A stretch of DNA of 42,125 nucleotides from Myxococcota bacterium (lineage in GTDB: Bacteria > Myxococcota_A > Bradymonadia > UBA7976 > UBA1532): positions 1 to 42,125 of the forward strand of contig CAUJDF010000047.1 in the NCBI GenBank assembly GCA_963169045.1, read 5' to 3'. This document shows, piece by piece, positions 15,287 through 24,413 of this stretch. Position 1 is the first letter of the stretch. The number at the start of each line of letters is the position of its first letter. Both the position numbers and the translations under genes were made by a program. The notes under the pieces were generated by a model. That model was not told the origin of the DNA, searched no databases, and was given only the letters and a program-made list of their open reading frames with translations.

Positions 15287-15391
15287 CCCGGCGCCCCGTC
15301 GCGCCCCGAGCCGCGTCAATCCGCCACGACCGCCGACCCCGTGCGCGGGAGGTCGCTGCCGGCATGGCCGTTGCTCACCGGCCCGGAGGTG

Positions 15392-17320
15392 ATGCGGTGG
15401 TACGGGCACGCGTGGATCGCCCTGGCGGCGGTCCTCCTGGGGGGCTGCGGCGCCGCGCCGGACCGCGCCGCGATCACCGGCGCGGAGTACGAGGTCGACG
15501 ACATCGCCTTCGAGGGCGCGACCGCGTTCGAGGAGGAGCAGCTGCTGGCCCACATGGTCCTGCGTGAGGCGTCCTGGTGGCCCTTCGCCGAGAAGGCCTG
15601 GTTCACCGAGGGCATCATCCCCGCCGACCGCCGCCGCATCGAGGCGCTCTACGCCGCCCACGGCTACCCGGACGCCCGCGTCACCGACGTCCGCCGCGTC
15701 GTCGACGGCGACGAGGTCGACCTCACGTTCGTGATCGCCGAGGGCCGCCCCGTCGTCGTGCGCCGGCAGGTCTTCCAGTGGCCGGACGGGTTGCCCATCG
15801 ACGACGAGGGACAGCCGGTCGAGGCGGCGGCGATCACCGACAAGGCGCGGCTCGTGCCCGGCCGGACGTTCTCCGTCGAGGATCTGAACGCGTCGGTCGC
15901 CGACATGCGCGTCGCCCTGCAGGAGCGCGGCTTCGCGCTCGCGACGGTGCAGGAGCGCGCCGTGATCGACCGCGACGGGCGCGCCGCGGACGTGAGCTAC
16001 GCGCTGCGGCCGGGGCCGTTCGCGCGCATCGGCGAGGTCCGGATCGTCGGCCTGCGCGATGTGCCCGAGGAGCTCGTCCGCCGCGAGATCGAGTTCGCGC
16101 CCGGCAAGCCCTACTCGCCGGGCCTGCTCAAGCGCATGGAGCGCGCGGCCTTCGCGCTCAACGTCTTCCGCTCGGCGACGGCGGTGACCGCCGAGCGCCT
16201 CGACGCCGACGGCCGGCTCGACGTCGAGCTGCGCGTCGCCGAGGCGCCGCCGCAGTCGTTGCGCTTCGGCCTCGGCGTCGCCTTCGAACCGAACCGCTGG
16301 GAGGAGCGCGTCGACACGACCTGGTCGCACCGCAACCTCTTCGGTCGGCTCTACCAGTTCGACGTCCACCTCAAGCTGGGCTACGCGCAGCTGCCCACGC
16401 TGTACTCGGCCGAGGCGCAGGGCCCGGTCATCGAGCTCGAGCCGACCCTGCGCAAGAAGGGCCTGCTCGAGGAGGGCCTCGTCTGGACCCTCGCGCCCCG
16501 CGGCGAGATCGGCATCGACGAGGGCTACAGCTTCTACACCCTCGAAAACCGGGTCGGCGTCTCCCGCTTCTTCGGCCGCCTGAACGCCGAGCTCAGCCAC
16601 AACTACCGGTACTTCGACTTCTACGACCTCACGCCGGCCTTTCGCTTCAACCGCACGGTGCTCGGCCGGGACTTCCGCGACCCGTCGCTGCTCTCGTACC
16701 TCGAGCTGCGCAACGTCCTGTACCTGACCGACAGCGTGCTGATGCCCGAGAACGGGCTCGTGCTCGAGGTCGACTACGTCTTCGCGGGCAGCGCGCTCGG
16801 CGGGGACTACGACTTCCACCGCGTCTGGCCCGAGGTCCGCGCCTACTGGTTCGTCGTCGACGACCTGCAGCTGGCGGCGCGCGTGGCGAGCGCGTTCGTC
16901 CTCACCTACGGGCAGCGCCCGGGCGCCCCGCTCGACCTGAAGCTGTACCTGGGCGGCGCCGACACGGTGCGCGGCTGGGGGCTCGACCGCCTCTCGCCGC
17001 AGGTGCCCGACTGCTCGCCGGAACAGGACTGCAAGGGCGTGCCCATCGGCGGCCGCAGCATGGTCCTGGGCAACTTCGAGGCGCGGTGGCGCGCGGTCGG
17101 GGCGCTCTGGCTCGTGCCGTTCCTCGACGTGGGCGACGTGCAAGAGGAAGAGCTCACCTACGACCCGTCGATGCTCAACTACTCGACGGGTCTGGGCGCG
17201 CGTTACGAGAGCCCGGTCGGCAAGATTCGGCTGGACGTCGGCATCCGGCTCAACAAGCAGCGCCGCTTCGTGGACGAGCCCGGCTGGGCCTTCCACCTCG
17301 GCCTCGGGGAGTCGTTCTGA
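15392..17320 (+). CDS. tamA: TamA-like Omp85 outer-membrane protein with lipoprotein-type signal
   Basis: 642 residues. The ATG follows GGAGGTG closely. The signal peptide ends LLGGC (Cys19), a lipobox, which is unusual for an Omp85 barrel. Residues about 35-285 show POTRA-like units (YEVDDIAFEGATAF, then ALYAAHGYPDARV, ARIGEVRIVGLRDV). The C-terminal half (about 295-642) is a 16-stranded-type barrel region with the Omp85 motif VRGWG in the expected place (LGGADTVRGWG) and a closing strand LGLGESF ending in Phe. Together with the overlapping tamB gene (TGATG at 17318) it should form a translocation and assembly module linking inner and outer membranes. BamA itself normally has five POTRAs and lies near skp/lpx genes, which are absent here. 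Confidence 0.9.
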   Translation: MRWYGHAWIALAAVLLGGCGAAPDRAAITGAEYEVDDIAFEGATAFEEEQLLAHMVLREASWWPFAEKAWFTEGIIPADRRRIEALYAAHGYPDARVTDVRRVVDGDEVDLTFVIAEGRPVVVRRQVFQWPDGLPIDDEGQPVEAAAITDKARLVPGRTFSVEDLNASVADMRVALQERGFALATVQERAVIDRDGRAADVSYALRPGPFARIGEVRIVGLRDVPEELVRREIEFAPGKPYSPGLLKRMERAAFALNVFRSATAVTAERLDADGRLDVELRVAEAPPQSLRFGLGVAFEPNRWEERVDTTWSHRNLFGRLYQFDVHLKLGYAQLPTLYSAEAQGPVIELEPTLRKKGLLEEGLVWTLAPRGEIGIDEGYSFYTLENRVGVSRFFGRLNAELSHNYRYFDFYDLTPAFRFNRTVLGRDFRDPSLLSYLELRNVLYLTDSVLMPENGLVLEVDYVFAGSALGGDYDFHRVWPEVRAYWFVVDDLQLAARVASAFVLTYGQRPGAPLDLKLYLGGADTVRGWGLDRLSPQVPDCSPEQDCKGVPIGGRSMVLGNFEARWRAVGALWLVPFLDVGDVQEEELTYDPSMLNYSTGLGARYESPVGKIRLDVGIRLNKQRRFVDEPGWAFHLGLGESF

Positions 17321-20300
17321 TGGCGCGCCGGCGCCTGCGGAGGGCCCTGAAGTGGGCAGGTGTCTTCCTGCTGGTGCTCGTCGTCGGGGCCGTCCTGCTG
17401 ATCGCGACGCTGCTCTGGACGCCCGGCGGCACGCGTCTGGCCCTCGAGGAGGCGCTCGCGCGCTACGACGCCATGATCGCGGGCCACGTCGAGGTCGACC
17501 GCATCGAGGGGAGCCTCGGTGGCGGGCTCGTGCTGCGTGGCGTGAAGATGACGGACCGCCACGGTACGCCGCTCGTCGTGGCGGAGCGCGTGGCGCTGCG
17601 AGCGGCGCCGCTGGCGTTGCTGCGGCGCGACGTCGACGTGGATCTGCTCGCGCTCGAGGGCGTCGACGTCTACCTGCCGCCGCCGGGGGCGCCGGGCTTC
17701 GCGGACCTGGCGCCGCCGCCCACGGCGGAGCCGCCGGACGCCGGGCTGGGGCCCGATCTGCCCGTCGCGATCGACGGGACGCTGCGCGTGCGCGACCTCA
17801 CGGTGCAGCAGGTCGGCGACTCGCCGCTCGTGGCCCGCCTGTCGCTCGACGGTCGCGTGACGGCCGAGGGCCGGCGCGCCCACGTCGTGATCACCGAGGC
17901 GAGCGCCGCGCTGCCCTCGTCGGACGTGAACGTGTCGCTCCTGGCGGCGTCCGTGCGTTGGGCCGAGCCGTGGGTGGAGATCGACGGGCTGCGCGTGCGG
18001 ACGGACCTCGGGAGCGTGGAGTCGGCGCGCCTGCTGGCGAACGCGGCGACGGGCCGTGTGGTGGGCCGCGTCGAAGGCACGGCCCCGCGCGAGGCGCTGG
18101 CGACGCGCTTCGGCCTGGACCTGCCGGGTGACGCGCGGGTGGCCCTGCGCGCGAACGGCGCGCCGGACGGCTTCGAGGCGGCGGTGCGGCTCGAGGCGGG
18201 GCCGGCGTGGGCGTCGATCGAAGGCGACGGGGCGCTCGTGCCCGAGCCGCGCTTCGACGCGGCGGTCGAGGTCGCCGGGGTGGACCCGAGCCGCTTCGCG
18301 CCGGTGGCGCCCGGCCACGTCGGCCTGCGCGGCCGGGTGCGGGTCCGCGGCACGGCCCTCGAGCTCCTCGACGCGGCGGTGGACCTCGCCTGCGTGGACT
18401 GCCGATTCGAGCCGGTGGGCCCCGTCGCGCTGACGGTCGAAGGCGAGCTGCGCGGCGGCGACGGCGCCGCCCACGTCGCGCTCGAGGCCGCGGGCGCGAC
18501 GGTCCGCGCCGACGCGGTCGTCGACGACCTCGAGCGCGGCGCGGTCGACATCGCCGTGCGCGCGCCCGACCTCTCGCGGCTCTCGGCGGTCGCGAAGACC
18601 GCGACGCCCCTCTCGGGCAGCCTCGTCGCGACCGGCCGCTGCGAGGGCGCGCTCGACGCGCCCGACTGCCACGCCCGGGCCACCGTCTCGGACCTGCGCG
18701 CCGGGGACGTCGCCGCCGCGCGCGCCGAGATCACCGCGCGCGCCCGCCCCGGCGAGACGCCGATGCCCGTGGACGCACGCGTCGAAGGCCGCGGGGTGCG
18801 CTGGCAGGGCCGGACGTTCCCGCGCTTCACGGCCACCGCCGGCGGCACGCTCGACCGCCTCGATGTGACCGTGAAGGCGCGCGACACCCGCGGGGACGGC
18901 GTCGACGCCGAGCTCGAGGTCGAGCGCGCCGGCCCCCGCGCCGACGCGGAGGCGGCGCCCGAGCTCGAGGCGGCGGGCGTCGCCCCCGACGCGGCCGCCG
19001 CCGCGGAGGCGGCCACCGAAGCGGTCGAGGCGGCGGCCGAGGCCGGCTACCGCGTCCGTGTGAAGCGCCTGAGCGCGCGGCTCGACGGCGTGGACCTGAA
19101 GGTCGAGGGGCCCGCCGCGATCGACCTCGGCGCCGGCCGCCTGCGCGTCTCCGACCTGCGCCTGCGCGTCGGCGGCGGCCTGGTCCGCGTCGACGGCCAC
19201 CTCGCCCCGGACGCGCCCGCGGACGTGCGGCTCGAGGTCCGCGACGTCCGGCTCGCCCGCCTCCGCCGCCTCGCGCCCGCGCTGGCAGTGGATGGCGTGC
19301 TCGGCGCCGAGGGCCGCGTCACCGGGCGCCCGGACGCGCCGAAGGTGGATCTGGAGGCGCGCGTCGAGCGCCTCGTCTGGGAGGGGCGCTACGTGGGCGA
19401 CGTGACGCTGGACGCGCGCTACGCCGCCCGCGCGCTCCACGCCCACGCCCGACTGCGCGGCGGGCCCGCCGAGCGCATCGCGCTCACGGCGGACGTCCCG
19501 CTCGATCTCGCGCTGTCGCCGTTCCGATTCTCCTTGCGTTCTCGCGCGCCCTTCGAGGGGGCGCTCCTGGTGGCCCACCTGGACCTCGCCGCCGCGCGCC
19601 GCCTCCTCGCGGCGACGCCGCCCGGGGGCCGACCGGTGGCGGGGACGCTGAGCGCGAAGCTGGCGATCGACGGCACGCTGGCCGCGCCCCGCGCCGCGCT
19701 CGATCTGGCGGTGATCGGGCTCGCGTGGCAACGCCGCGCGGTGGGCGACCTCACGCTGGCGGGCGAGTACGAGGGCGACCGCGCCACGGCCTCGCTGGAG
19801 CTTGCGGGCGACCTGGCGCGGCGCGTCGCGGCGCGGGTCGACGTCCCGCTGGTCGTGCGGCCGCTCGGGCCGCGTCCCGTCGCCTGGGACCGGCGCGCCG
19901 GCCACACCGTCACCCTCGACGTCGAGCACCTCGACCTCGCGGTCCTGAAGCGCTGGCGGCCCGATCTCCAGGCCACGGGCATCGTCGACGCGCAGGCCCG
20001 CGCCGAGGGCGAGCCCGGGTCGCCGCGCCTCGAGGCGGACGTGCGCGGCAGCGCCGTCGCGTGGCAGGGCCGGACGTTCGGCGACGTGCGGACCACGCTC
20101 GCCTACGCCGACGGCCGCGCCGAGGCCGACGCCCGCCTGCACCGCGGCGACGAGCGCGCGCTGCGCCTCGCCCTCTCGGCGCCGGTGCGCGTCGACCTGC
20201 TCGCGTCGCGCGCCACGTGGCAGTCCGAGGGCCGCCACCGCCTGCTCGTCGGCGCCCTGGGGGTCGACCGCGAGTTCGTGTCGCCGTTCGTCAAGGTACG

Positions 20301-21954
20301 CGGCGCCCTCGGCTTCTGGCTGAGCGGCACCCTCGAGGCGGAGGGCAACCTCGACGAGTTCGCCATGAACGGCCGCTTCGACGGCCAGATCCGCCACCCG
20401 GTCCTGCCGCGGGCGATGCCGGTGCGCCTGACGCTCGACGCGGGCCCGCGGGCGCAGGCGCTGGCGCTGCGAGTGGGCGACGGTCGGGCGACGGGGCTGA
20501 CGCTGCGCGCGGAGGCGCAGGCGCCGGTGCCTGCGCTGCGACGCGGCGAGGCCGAGCTGGCCGCCGTGCCCATCGCGGCGCGGCTCGAGGCGCCCGGCCT
20601 CCCGCTGGCGCCGCTCTCGGCGGTGATGCCGCCGTCCCTGTACGACCCGGAGGGCCGCCTCGTGGCGGACGTGACCGCCCACGGCACGATCGGCGCGCCG
20701 TCGCTGGACGGGCGGCTCGCCGTCGAGGACGGCGCGATCACGGTGGTGGACCTGAACCAGCGCCTGCAGGACCTGCAGGTGCTCATCCGCATGGAGGGCC
20801 GGGCGCTCCACCTGGACACGTTCCGCTTCGCCAGCGGCCGTGGTCGCGCGCGGGGCGAGGCGGACGCCGTGTGGGGGCCGGACGGCAGCTTCACCGGCAA
20901 GGCCGAGCTGGCGATGGACGACATGCCGTTCCAGCGGCCCGGGCTGCCCGTCGGTCAGATCGACTCGACCATCGAGACGCGCTTCGCCATCGCGCCGATG
21001 CTCACCGAGGTGGAGGTGGAGATCGCGCGCACGACGGTCGAGCTGACCGGCGGCCGCACGCGCGCCCCGGAGCCCATCCCCGAGAACGACCACGTGGTGT
21101 ACCTGGACGGCGACGAGGCGCGCCCGGCCTCGCCGGAGGCGTCGGAGGCGCCGCCGACGCCGGGCGTGGTGCAGCTGCTGTTGGACGTGAGCGATCCGGT
21201 GCGGATCTTCGGCCGCGGCTACGAGATGGCGTGGCGCGGCCGCATCGCGATGCGCTCCGTCGACGGCGAGACGACGGTCCGCGGCGGCCTGCAGTCGACG
21301 AGCGGCGAGGTCGAGGCGCTCGGCAACACGCTCAACCTCGAGTCGGGCCTCGTGACGCTCACGCCCGACGGCGATCCGTACCTGAACATCGTCGCCGGCA
21401 CGCAGGTGGGCAGCTACAACGTGAACGTCGCGCTGCGCGGCCGCGCCAGCGAGCCCGAGCTCGTTCTCAGCTCGGACCCGCCGCTGCCCGAGTACCAGGT
21501 GCTGCGCCTGCTCGTGATGGGCGCGCCGACCGGCGCCGACGAGGACCCCGTCCAGGTCGAGCGCGAGGCGGCGGCGCTGCTCGCCACGGTCAACGCCCCG
21601 CTGCTCGAGCGCCAGCTCAACGACCGGCTCGGCATCGACCGCCTCGGCGTCGGCTTCGGCGAGAGCGTCGACCAGCCCATCCTCACGCTCGGCAAGCGCG
21701 TGAACCGCGACGTGTATGTGGAGACCGCGTACCAGTTCAACGCGGAGCCCGAGGAGAACCAGACCGAGGTGCGCGTCGAGTACCAGCTGAAGCCGCGCTG
21801 GTCGCTCGAGACGCGCTACGGCGACGCGCAGGAGGGCGCGTTCGACATCGTGTGGCGCATCACGTTCGGCGGCACGCCGCTCATCGCCGATGTGCCGGCG
21901 CCGGCCGACGCGGTGGGCGCGCACCGTCCGCGGGAGGAGGCGGCGGCGCCCTGA
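17320..21954 (+). CDS. tamB: TamB-like inner-membrane-anchored bridge protein
   Basis: 1544 residues; E. coli TamB is about 1260. One N-terminal membrane helix (about 12-34) anchors it to the inner membrane. The long middle repeats beta-strand units of the AsmA/TamB kind with motifs such as L-x-V-x-G-x-V, A-W-Q-G-R-T-F twice, and phrases like GRLAVEDGAI. The C-terminal DUF490/TamB domain is clear from about 1280 on: ISSTSG-like LQSTSGEVEALG, LNLESGLVTL, DPYLNIVAGT, LSSDPPLPEYQVLRLL and a final WRITF. Such proteins form a hydrophobic groove thought to carry phospholipids across the periplasm. The sequence at 18940-19050 is an Ala/Glu-rich insert. It overlaps tamA and is followed after 46 bases by uvrA. 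Confidence 0.92.
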   Translation: MARRRLRRALKWAGVFLLVLVVGAVLLIATLLWTPGGTRLALEEALARYDAMIAGHVEVDRIEGSLGGGLVLRGVKMTDRHGTPLVVAERVALRAAPLALLRRDVDVDLLALEGVDVYLPPPGAPGFADLAPPPTAEPPDAGLGPDLPVAIDGTLRVRDLTVQQVGDSPLVARLSLDGRVTAEGRRAHVVITEASAALPSSDVNVSLLAASVRWAEPWVEIDGLRVRTDLGSVESARLLANAATGRVVGRVEGTAPREALATRFGLDLPGDARVALRANGAPDGFEAAVRLEAGPAWASIEGDGALVPEPRFDAAVEVAGVDPSRFAPVAPGHVGLRGRVRVRGTALELLDAAVDLACVDCRFEPVGPVALTVEGELRGGDGAAHVALEAAGATVRADAVVDDLERGAVDIAVRAPDLSRLSAVAKTATPLSGSLVATGRCEGALDAPDCHARATVSDLRAGDVAAARAEITARARPGETPMPVDARVEGRGVRWQGRTFPRFTATAGGTLDRLDVTVKARDTRGDGVDAELEVERAGPRADAEAAPELEAAGVAPDAAAAAEAATEAVEAAAEAGYRVRVKRLSARLDGVDLKVEGPAAIDLGAGRLRVSDLRLRVGGGLVRVDGHLAPDAPADVRLEVRDVRLARLRRLAPALAVDGVLGAEGRVTGRPDAPKVDLEARVERLVWEGRYVGDVTLDARYAARALHAHARLRGGPAERIALTADVPLDLALSPFRFSLRSRAPFEGALLVAHLDLAAARRLLAATPPGGRPVAGTLSAKLAIDGTLAAPRAALDLAVIGLAWQRRAVGDLTLAGEYEGDRATASLELAGDLARRVAARVDVPLVVRPLGPRPVAWDRRAGHTVTLDVEHLDLAVLKRWRPDLQATGIVDAQARAEGEPGSPRLEADVRGSAVAWQGRTFGDVRTTLAYADGRAEADARLHRGDERALRLALSAPVRVDLLASRATWQSEGRHRLLVGALGVDREFVSPFVKVRGALGFWLSGTLEAEGNLDEFAMNGRFDGQIRHPVLPRAMPVRLTLDAGPRAQALALRVGDGRATGLTLRAEAQAPVPALRRGEAELAAVPIAARLEAPGLPLAPLSAVMPPSLYDPEGRLVADVTAHGTIGAPSLDGRLAVEDGAITVVDLNQRLQDLQVLIRMEGRALHLDTFRFASGRGRARGEADAVWGPDGSFTGKAELAMDDMPFQRPGLPVGQIDSTIETRFAIAPMLTEVEVEIARTTVELTGGRTRAPEPIPENDHVVYLDGDEARPASPEASEAPPTPGVVQLLLDVSDPVRIFGRGYEMAWRGRIAMRSVDGETTVRGGLQSTSGEVEALGNTLNLESGLVTLTPDGDPYLNIVAGTQVGSYNVNVALRGRASEPELVLSSDPPLPEYQVLRLLVMGAPTGADEDPVQVEREAAALLATVNAPLLERQLNDRLGIDRLGVGFGESVDQPILTLGKRVNRDVYVETAYQFNAEPEENQTEVRVEYQLKPRWSLETRYGDAQEGAFDIVWRITFGGTPLIADVPAPADAVGAHRPREEAAAP

Positions 21955-21963
21955 CCGCCGCGC

Positions 21964-21993
21964 TTCACAGGTCGCCGGCCCCCGTGGCATCTT
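21964..21993 (+). promoter_or_regulatory. sigma70-like promoter giving a predicted leaderless uvrA transcript
   Basis: TTCACA (21964-21969), 18 bases, CATCTT (21988-21993), then CGCGCGC and the ATG at 22001. The seven bases between -10 and ATG are identical to those before the aminopeptidase ATG at 8661. There is no Shine-Dalgarno sequence. Confidence 0.5.
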
Positions 21994-22000
21994 CGCGCGC

Positions 22001-24376
22001 ATGCAATCGACCCGACCCCCGAAGGCCGACAGCCACGACTTCATCCGCGTCCAGGGCGCCCGCGAGAACAACCTGAAGGACGTCAGCGTCGACATCCCCA
22101 AGCGGCGCCTGACCGTGTTCACCGGCGTCTCCGGATCCGGCAAGTCGTCGCTGGTGTTCGGCACCATCGCCGCCGAGTCGCAGCGGCTCATCAACGAGAC
22201 CTACAGCGCGTTCGTGCAGGGCTTCCTGCCGACGCAGGCCCGGCCCGAGGTCGACGTCCTCGAGGGGCTGACGACCGCCATCCTCGTGGACCAGGAGCGG
22301 ATGGGCGCCAACGCCCGCTCCACGGTCGGCACGGTGACCGACGCCCACGCGATGCTGCGCATCCTCTTCAGCCGCCTCGGCGACCCGCGCGTCGGGCCGC
22401 CCAACGCCTACTCGTTCAACGTGGCGTCGATCCGCGCCGTCGGATCGATGACGGTCGAGAAGGGCAACGCCAAGGCCGAGAAGGTCACCTTCAACCGCGC
22501 CGGCGGCATGTGTCCGCGCTGCGAAGGCATGGGATCGGTCAGCGACATCGATCTGTCCCAGCTCTATGACGAGGCGAAGTCGCTCAACGACGGGGCGCTC
22601 ACCATCCCCGGCTACACGGCCGACGGCTGGTACGTGCGCATCTTCGGGGCCTTCCTCGACCTCGACAAACCCATCCGCGAGTACACGAAGAAGGAGCGCG
22701 AGGACTTCCTCTACAAGGAGCCGACGAAGGTGAAGGTCTCGGGCGTGAACCTCACCTACGAGGGGCTCGTGCCGCGCATCCAGAAGTCGTTCCTGACGAA
22801 GGACGTCGACGCGATGCAGCCCCACATCCGGGCGTTCGTGGAGCGGGCGGTGACGTTCACCGCCTGCCCCGAGTGCGGCGGCACGCGGCTCAACGAGGCG
22901 GCGCGCGCCTCGAAGATCAAGGGGATCAACATCGCCGACGCCTGCGCGATGCAGATCAGCGACCTGGCGGCGTGGGTGCGCGGGCTCGACGCGCCGTCCG
23001 TCGCGCCGCTGCTGGCTTCCCTGAGACACACCCTCGACTCGTTCGTGGAGATCGGCCTCGGTTATCTGAGCCTCGACCGGCCGTCCGGCACGCTCTCGGG
23101 GGGCGAGGCGCAGCGCACCAAGATGATCCGGCACCTGGGATCCGCGCTCACCGATGTGACGTATGTCTTCGACGAGCCGACGGTGGGGCTGCACCCGCAC
23201 GACATCCAGCGGATGAACGACCTGCTCTTGCGCCTGCGCGACAAGGGCAACACCGTCCTCGTCGTCGAGCACAAGCCGGAGGTGATCGCCATCGCCGACC
23301 ACGTCGTCGACCTCGGCCCCGGCGCGGGGAGCGGCGGCGGCGAGGTGGTGTTCACGGGCAGCGTCGAGGACCTGCGGCGGAGCGGCACGCTCACCGGGCG
23401 CCACCTCGGCCACCGGGTCGCCCTGAAGCCGAAGGTGCGCCCGCCGACGGGGACGCTGCCGGTACGCGGCGCCCGCACCCACAACCTGCAGGGCGTCGAC
23501 GTCGACATCCCGCTCGGCGTGCTCGTGGTGGTGACCGGCGTGGCCGGGTCGGGCAAGAGCTCGCTCATCCACGGCTCGGTCAGCGGTCGCGACGGCGTGG
23601 TGTCGGTCGACCAGGCCGCCATCCGCGGCTCGCGACGGAGCAACCCGGCGACGTACACCGACCTGCTCGAGCCGATCCGCAAGGCGTTCGCCAAGGCCAA
23701 CGGCGTGAAACCCGCGCTGTTCAGCGCCAACTCCGAGGGCGCCTGCCCCACCTGCAACGGCGCGGGCGTGATCTACACCGACCTCGGGATGATGGCCGGC
23801 GTCAGCACCACCTGCGAGGACTGCGAGGGCCGGCGCTTCCAGGCGTCCGTCCTCGAGTATCGGTTCGGCGGGCTGAACATCGCCGAGGTGCTCGACCAGT
23901 CGGTCGACGAGGCGGTCCGCTTCTTCGGCGCCGGCGAGGCGCGCACGCCGGCGGCCCATGCCATCCTGCGGCGCATGGCGGAGGTGGGGCTCGGCTACCT
24001 GCGCCTCGGCCAGCCGCTCACCACCCTGTCGGGCGGCGAGCGCCAGCGTCTGAAGCTCGCGACGCACATGGGCGCCGAGGGCGGCGTCTACGTGCTCGAC
24101 GAGCCGACCACCGGCCTGCACCTCGCCGACCTCGAGCAGCTGCTCGGCCTGCTCGATCGGCTCGTCGACGCCGGCAAGTCGGTGATCGTGATCGAGCACC
24201 ACCAGGCGGTCATGGCGCACGCCGACTGGATCATCGATCTCGGGCCGGGGGCGGGGCACGACGGCGGGCGCGTCGTGTTCGAGGGCACGCCCGCCGACCT
24301 CGTGGCGGCGCGGTCGACGCTGACCGGCCAGCACCTGGCGGCGTTCGTCGGTGGCGCGGAGGCGCCGGCGCGGTGA
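22001..24376 (+). CDS. uvrA: class II UvrA-like ABC ATPase (UvrA2 type)
   Basis: 791 residues, about 150 fewer than housekeeping UvrA, as in the class II proteins (UvrA2, DrrC-like) that lack the UvrB-binding domain. Both ATPase halves are complete: Walker A GVSGSGKSS and GVAGSGKSS, signatures LSGGEAQR and LSGGERQR, Walker B FDEPTVGLHP and LDEPTTGLHL. Zinc-binding pairs are CPRCEG with CPECGG in the first half and CPTCNG with CEDCEG in the second. Class II UvrA proteins are linked to tolerance of DNA-binding drugs or oxidants; no drug-synthesis genes are nearby, so the role here is open. The ATG at 22001 begins just before the conserved IRVQGARENNL. Confidence 0.93.
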   Translation: MQSTRPPKADSHDFIRVQGARENNLKDVSVDIPKRRLTVFTGVSGSGKSSLVFGTIAAESQRLINETYSAFVQGFLPTQARPEVDVLEGLTTAILVDQERMGANARSTVGTVTDAHAMLRILFSRLGDPRVGPPNAYSFNVASIRAVGSMTVEKGNAKAEKVTFNRAGGMCPRCEGMGSVSDIDLSQLYDEAKSLNDGALTIPGYTADGWYVRIFGAFLDLDKPIREYTKKEREDFLYKEPTKVKVSGVNLTYEGLVPRIQKSFLTKDVDAMQPHIRAFVERAVTFTACPECGGTRLNEAARASKIKGINIADACAMQISDLAAWVRGLDAPSVAPLLASLRHTLDSFVEIGLGYLSLDRPSGTLSGGEAQRTKMIRHLGSALTDVTYVFDEPTVGLHPHDIQRMNDLLLRLRDKGNTVLVVEHKPEVIAIADHVVDLGPGAGSGGGEVVFTGSVEDLRRSGTLTGRHLGHRVALKPKVRPPTGTLPVRGARTHNLQGVDVDIPLGVLVVVTGVAGSGKSSLIHGSVSGRDGVVSVDQAAIRGSRRSNPATYTDLLEPIRKAFAKANGVKPALFSANSEGACPTCNGAGVIYTDLGMMAGVSTTCEDCEGRRFQASVLEYRFGGLNIAEVLDQSVDEAVRFFGAGEARTPAAHAILRRMAEVGLGYLRLGQPLTTLSGGERQRLKLATHMGAEGGVYVLDEPTTGLHLADLEQLLGLLDRLVDAGKSVIVIEHHQAVMAHADWIIDLGPGAGHDGGRVVFEGTPADLVAARSTLTGQHLAAFVGGAEAPAR

Positions 24377-24384
24377 CGGTGGCG

Positions 24385-24400
24385 CCGTCTTCGGCGACGG
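24385..24400. terminator. short hairpin between convergent uvrA and DUF4846 genes
   Basis: CCGTC (24385-24389) pairs with GACGG (24396-24400) around TTCGGC. The stem is only 5 bp and lacks a U-tract, so a terminator role is a weak guess based on position. Confidence 0.3.
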
Positions 24401-24413
24401 TTGCGGGTCGATC

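Noticed and set aside
15170-15391. A cobalamin riboswitch upstream of the CblC-like gene.
   Set aside because: The leader after the likely promoter is only about 80 bases and no B12-box-like sequence is seen, whereas such riboswitches need about 200 bases.
17203-22194. A 1663-codon open frame on the minus strand across tamB.
   Set aside because: At this GC content stop codons are rare in antisense frames. The product is Arg/His/Ala-rich without any family motif, while the plus strand has a convincing TamB.
22001-24376. Housekeeping UvrA.
   Set aside because: It is too short, lacks the UvrB-binding region and has the class II layout.
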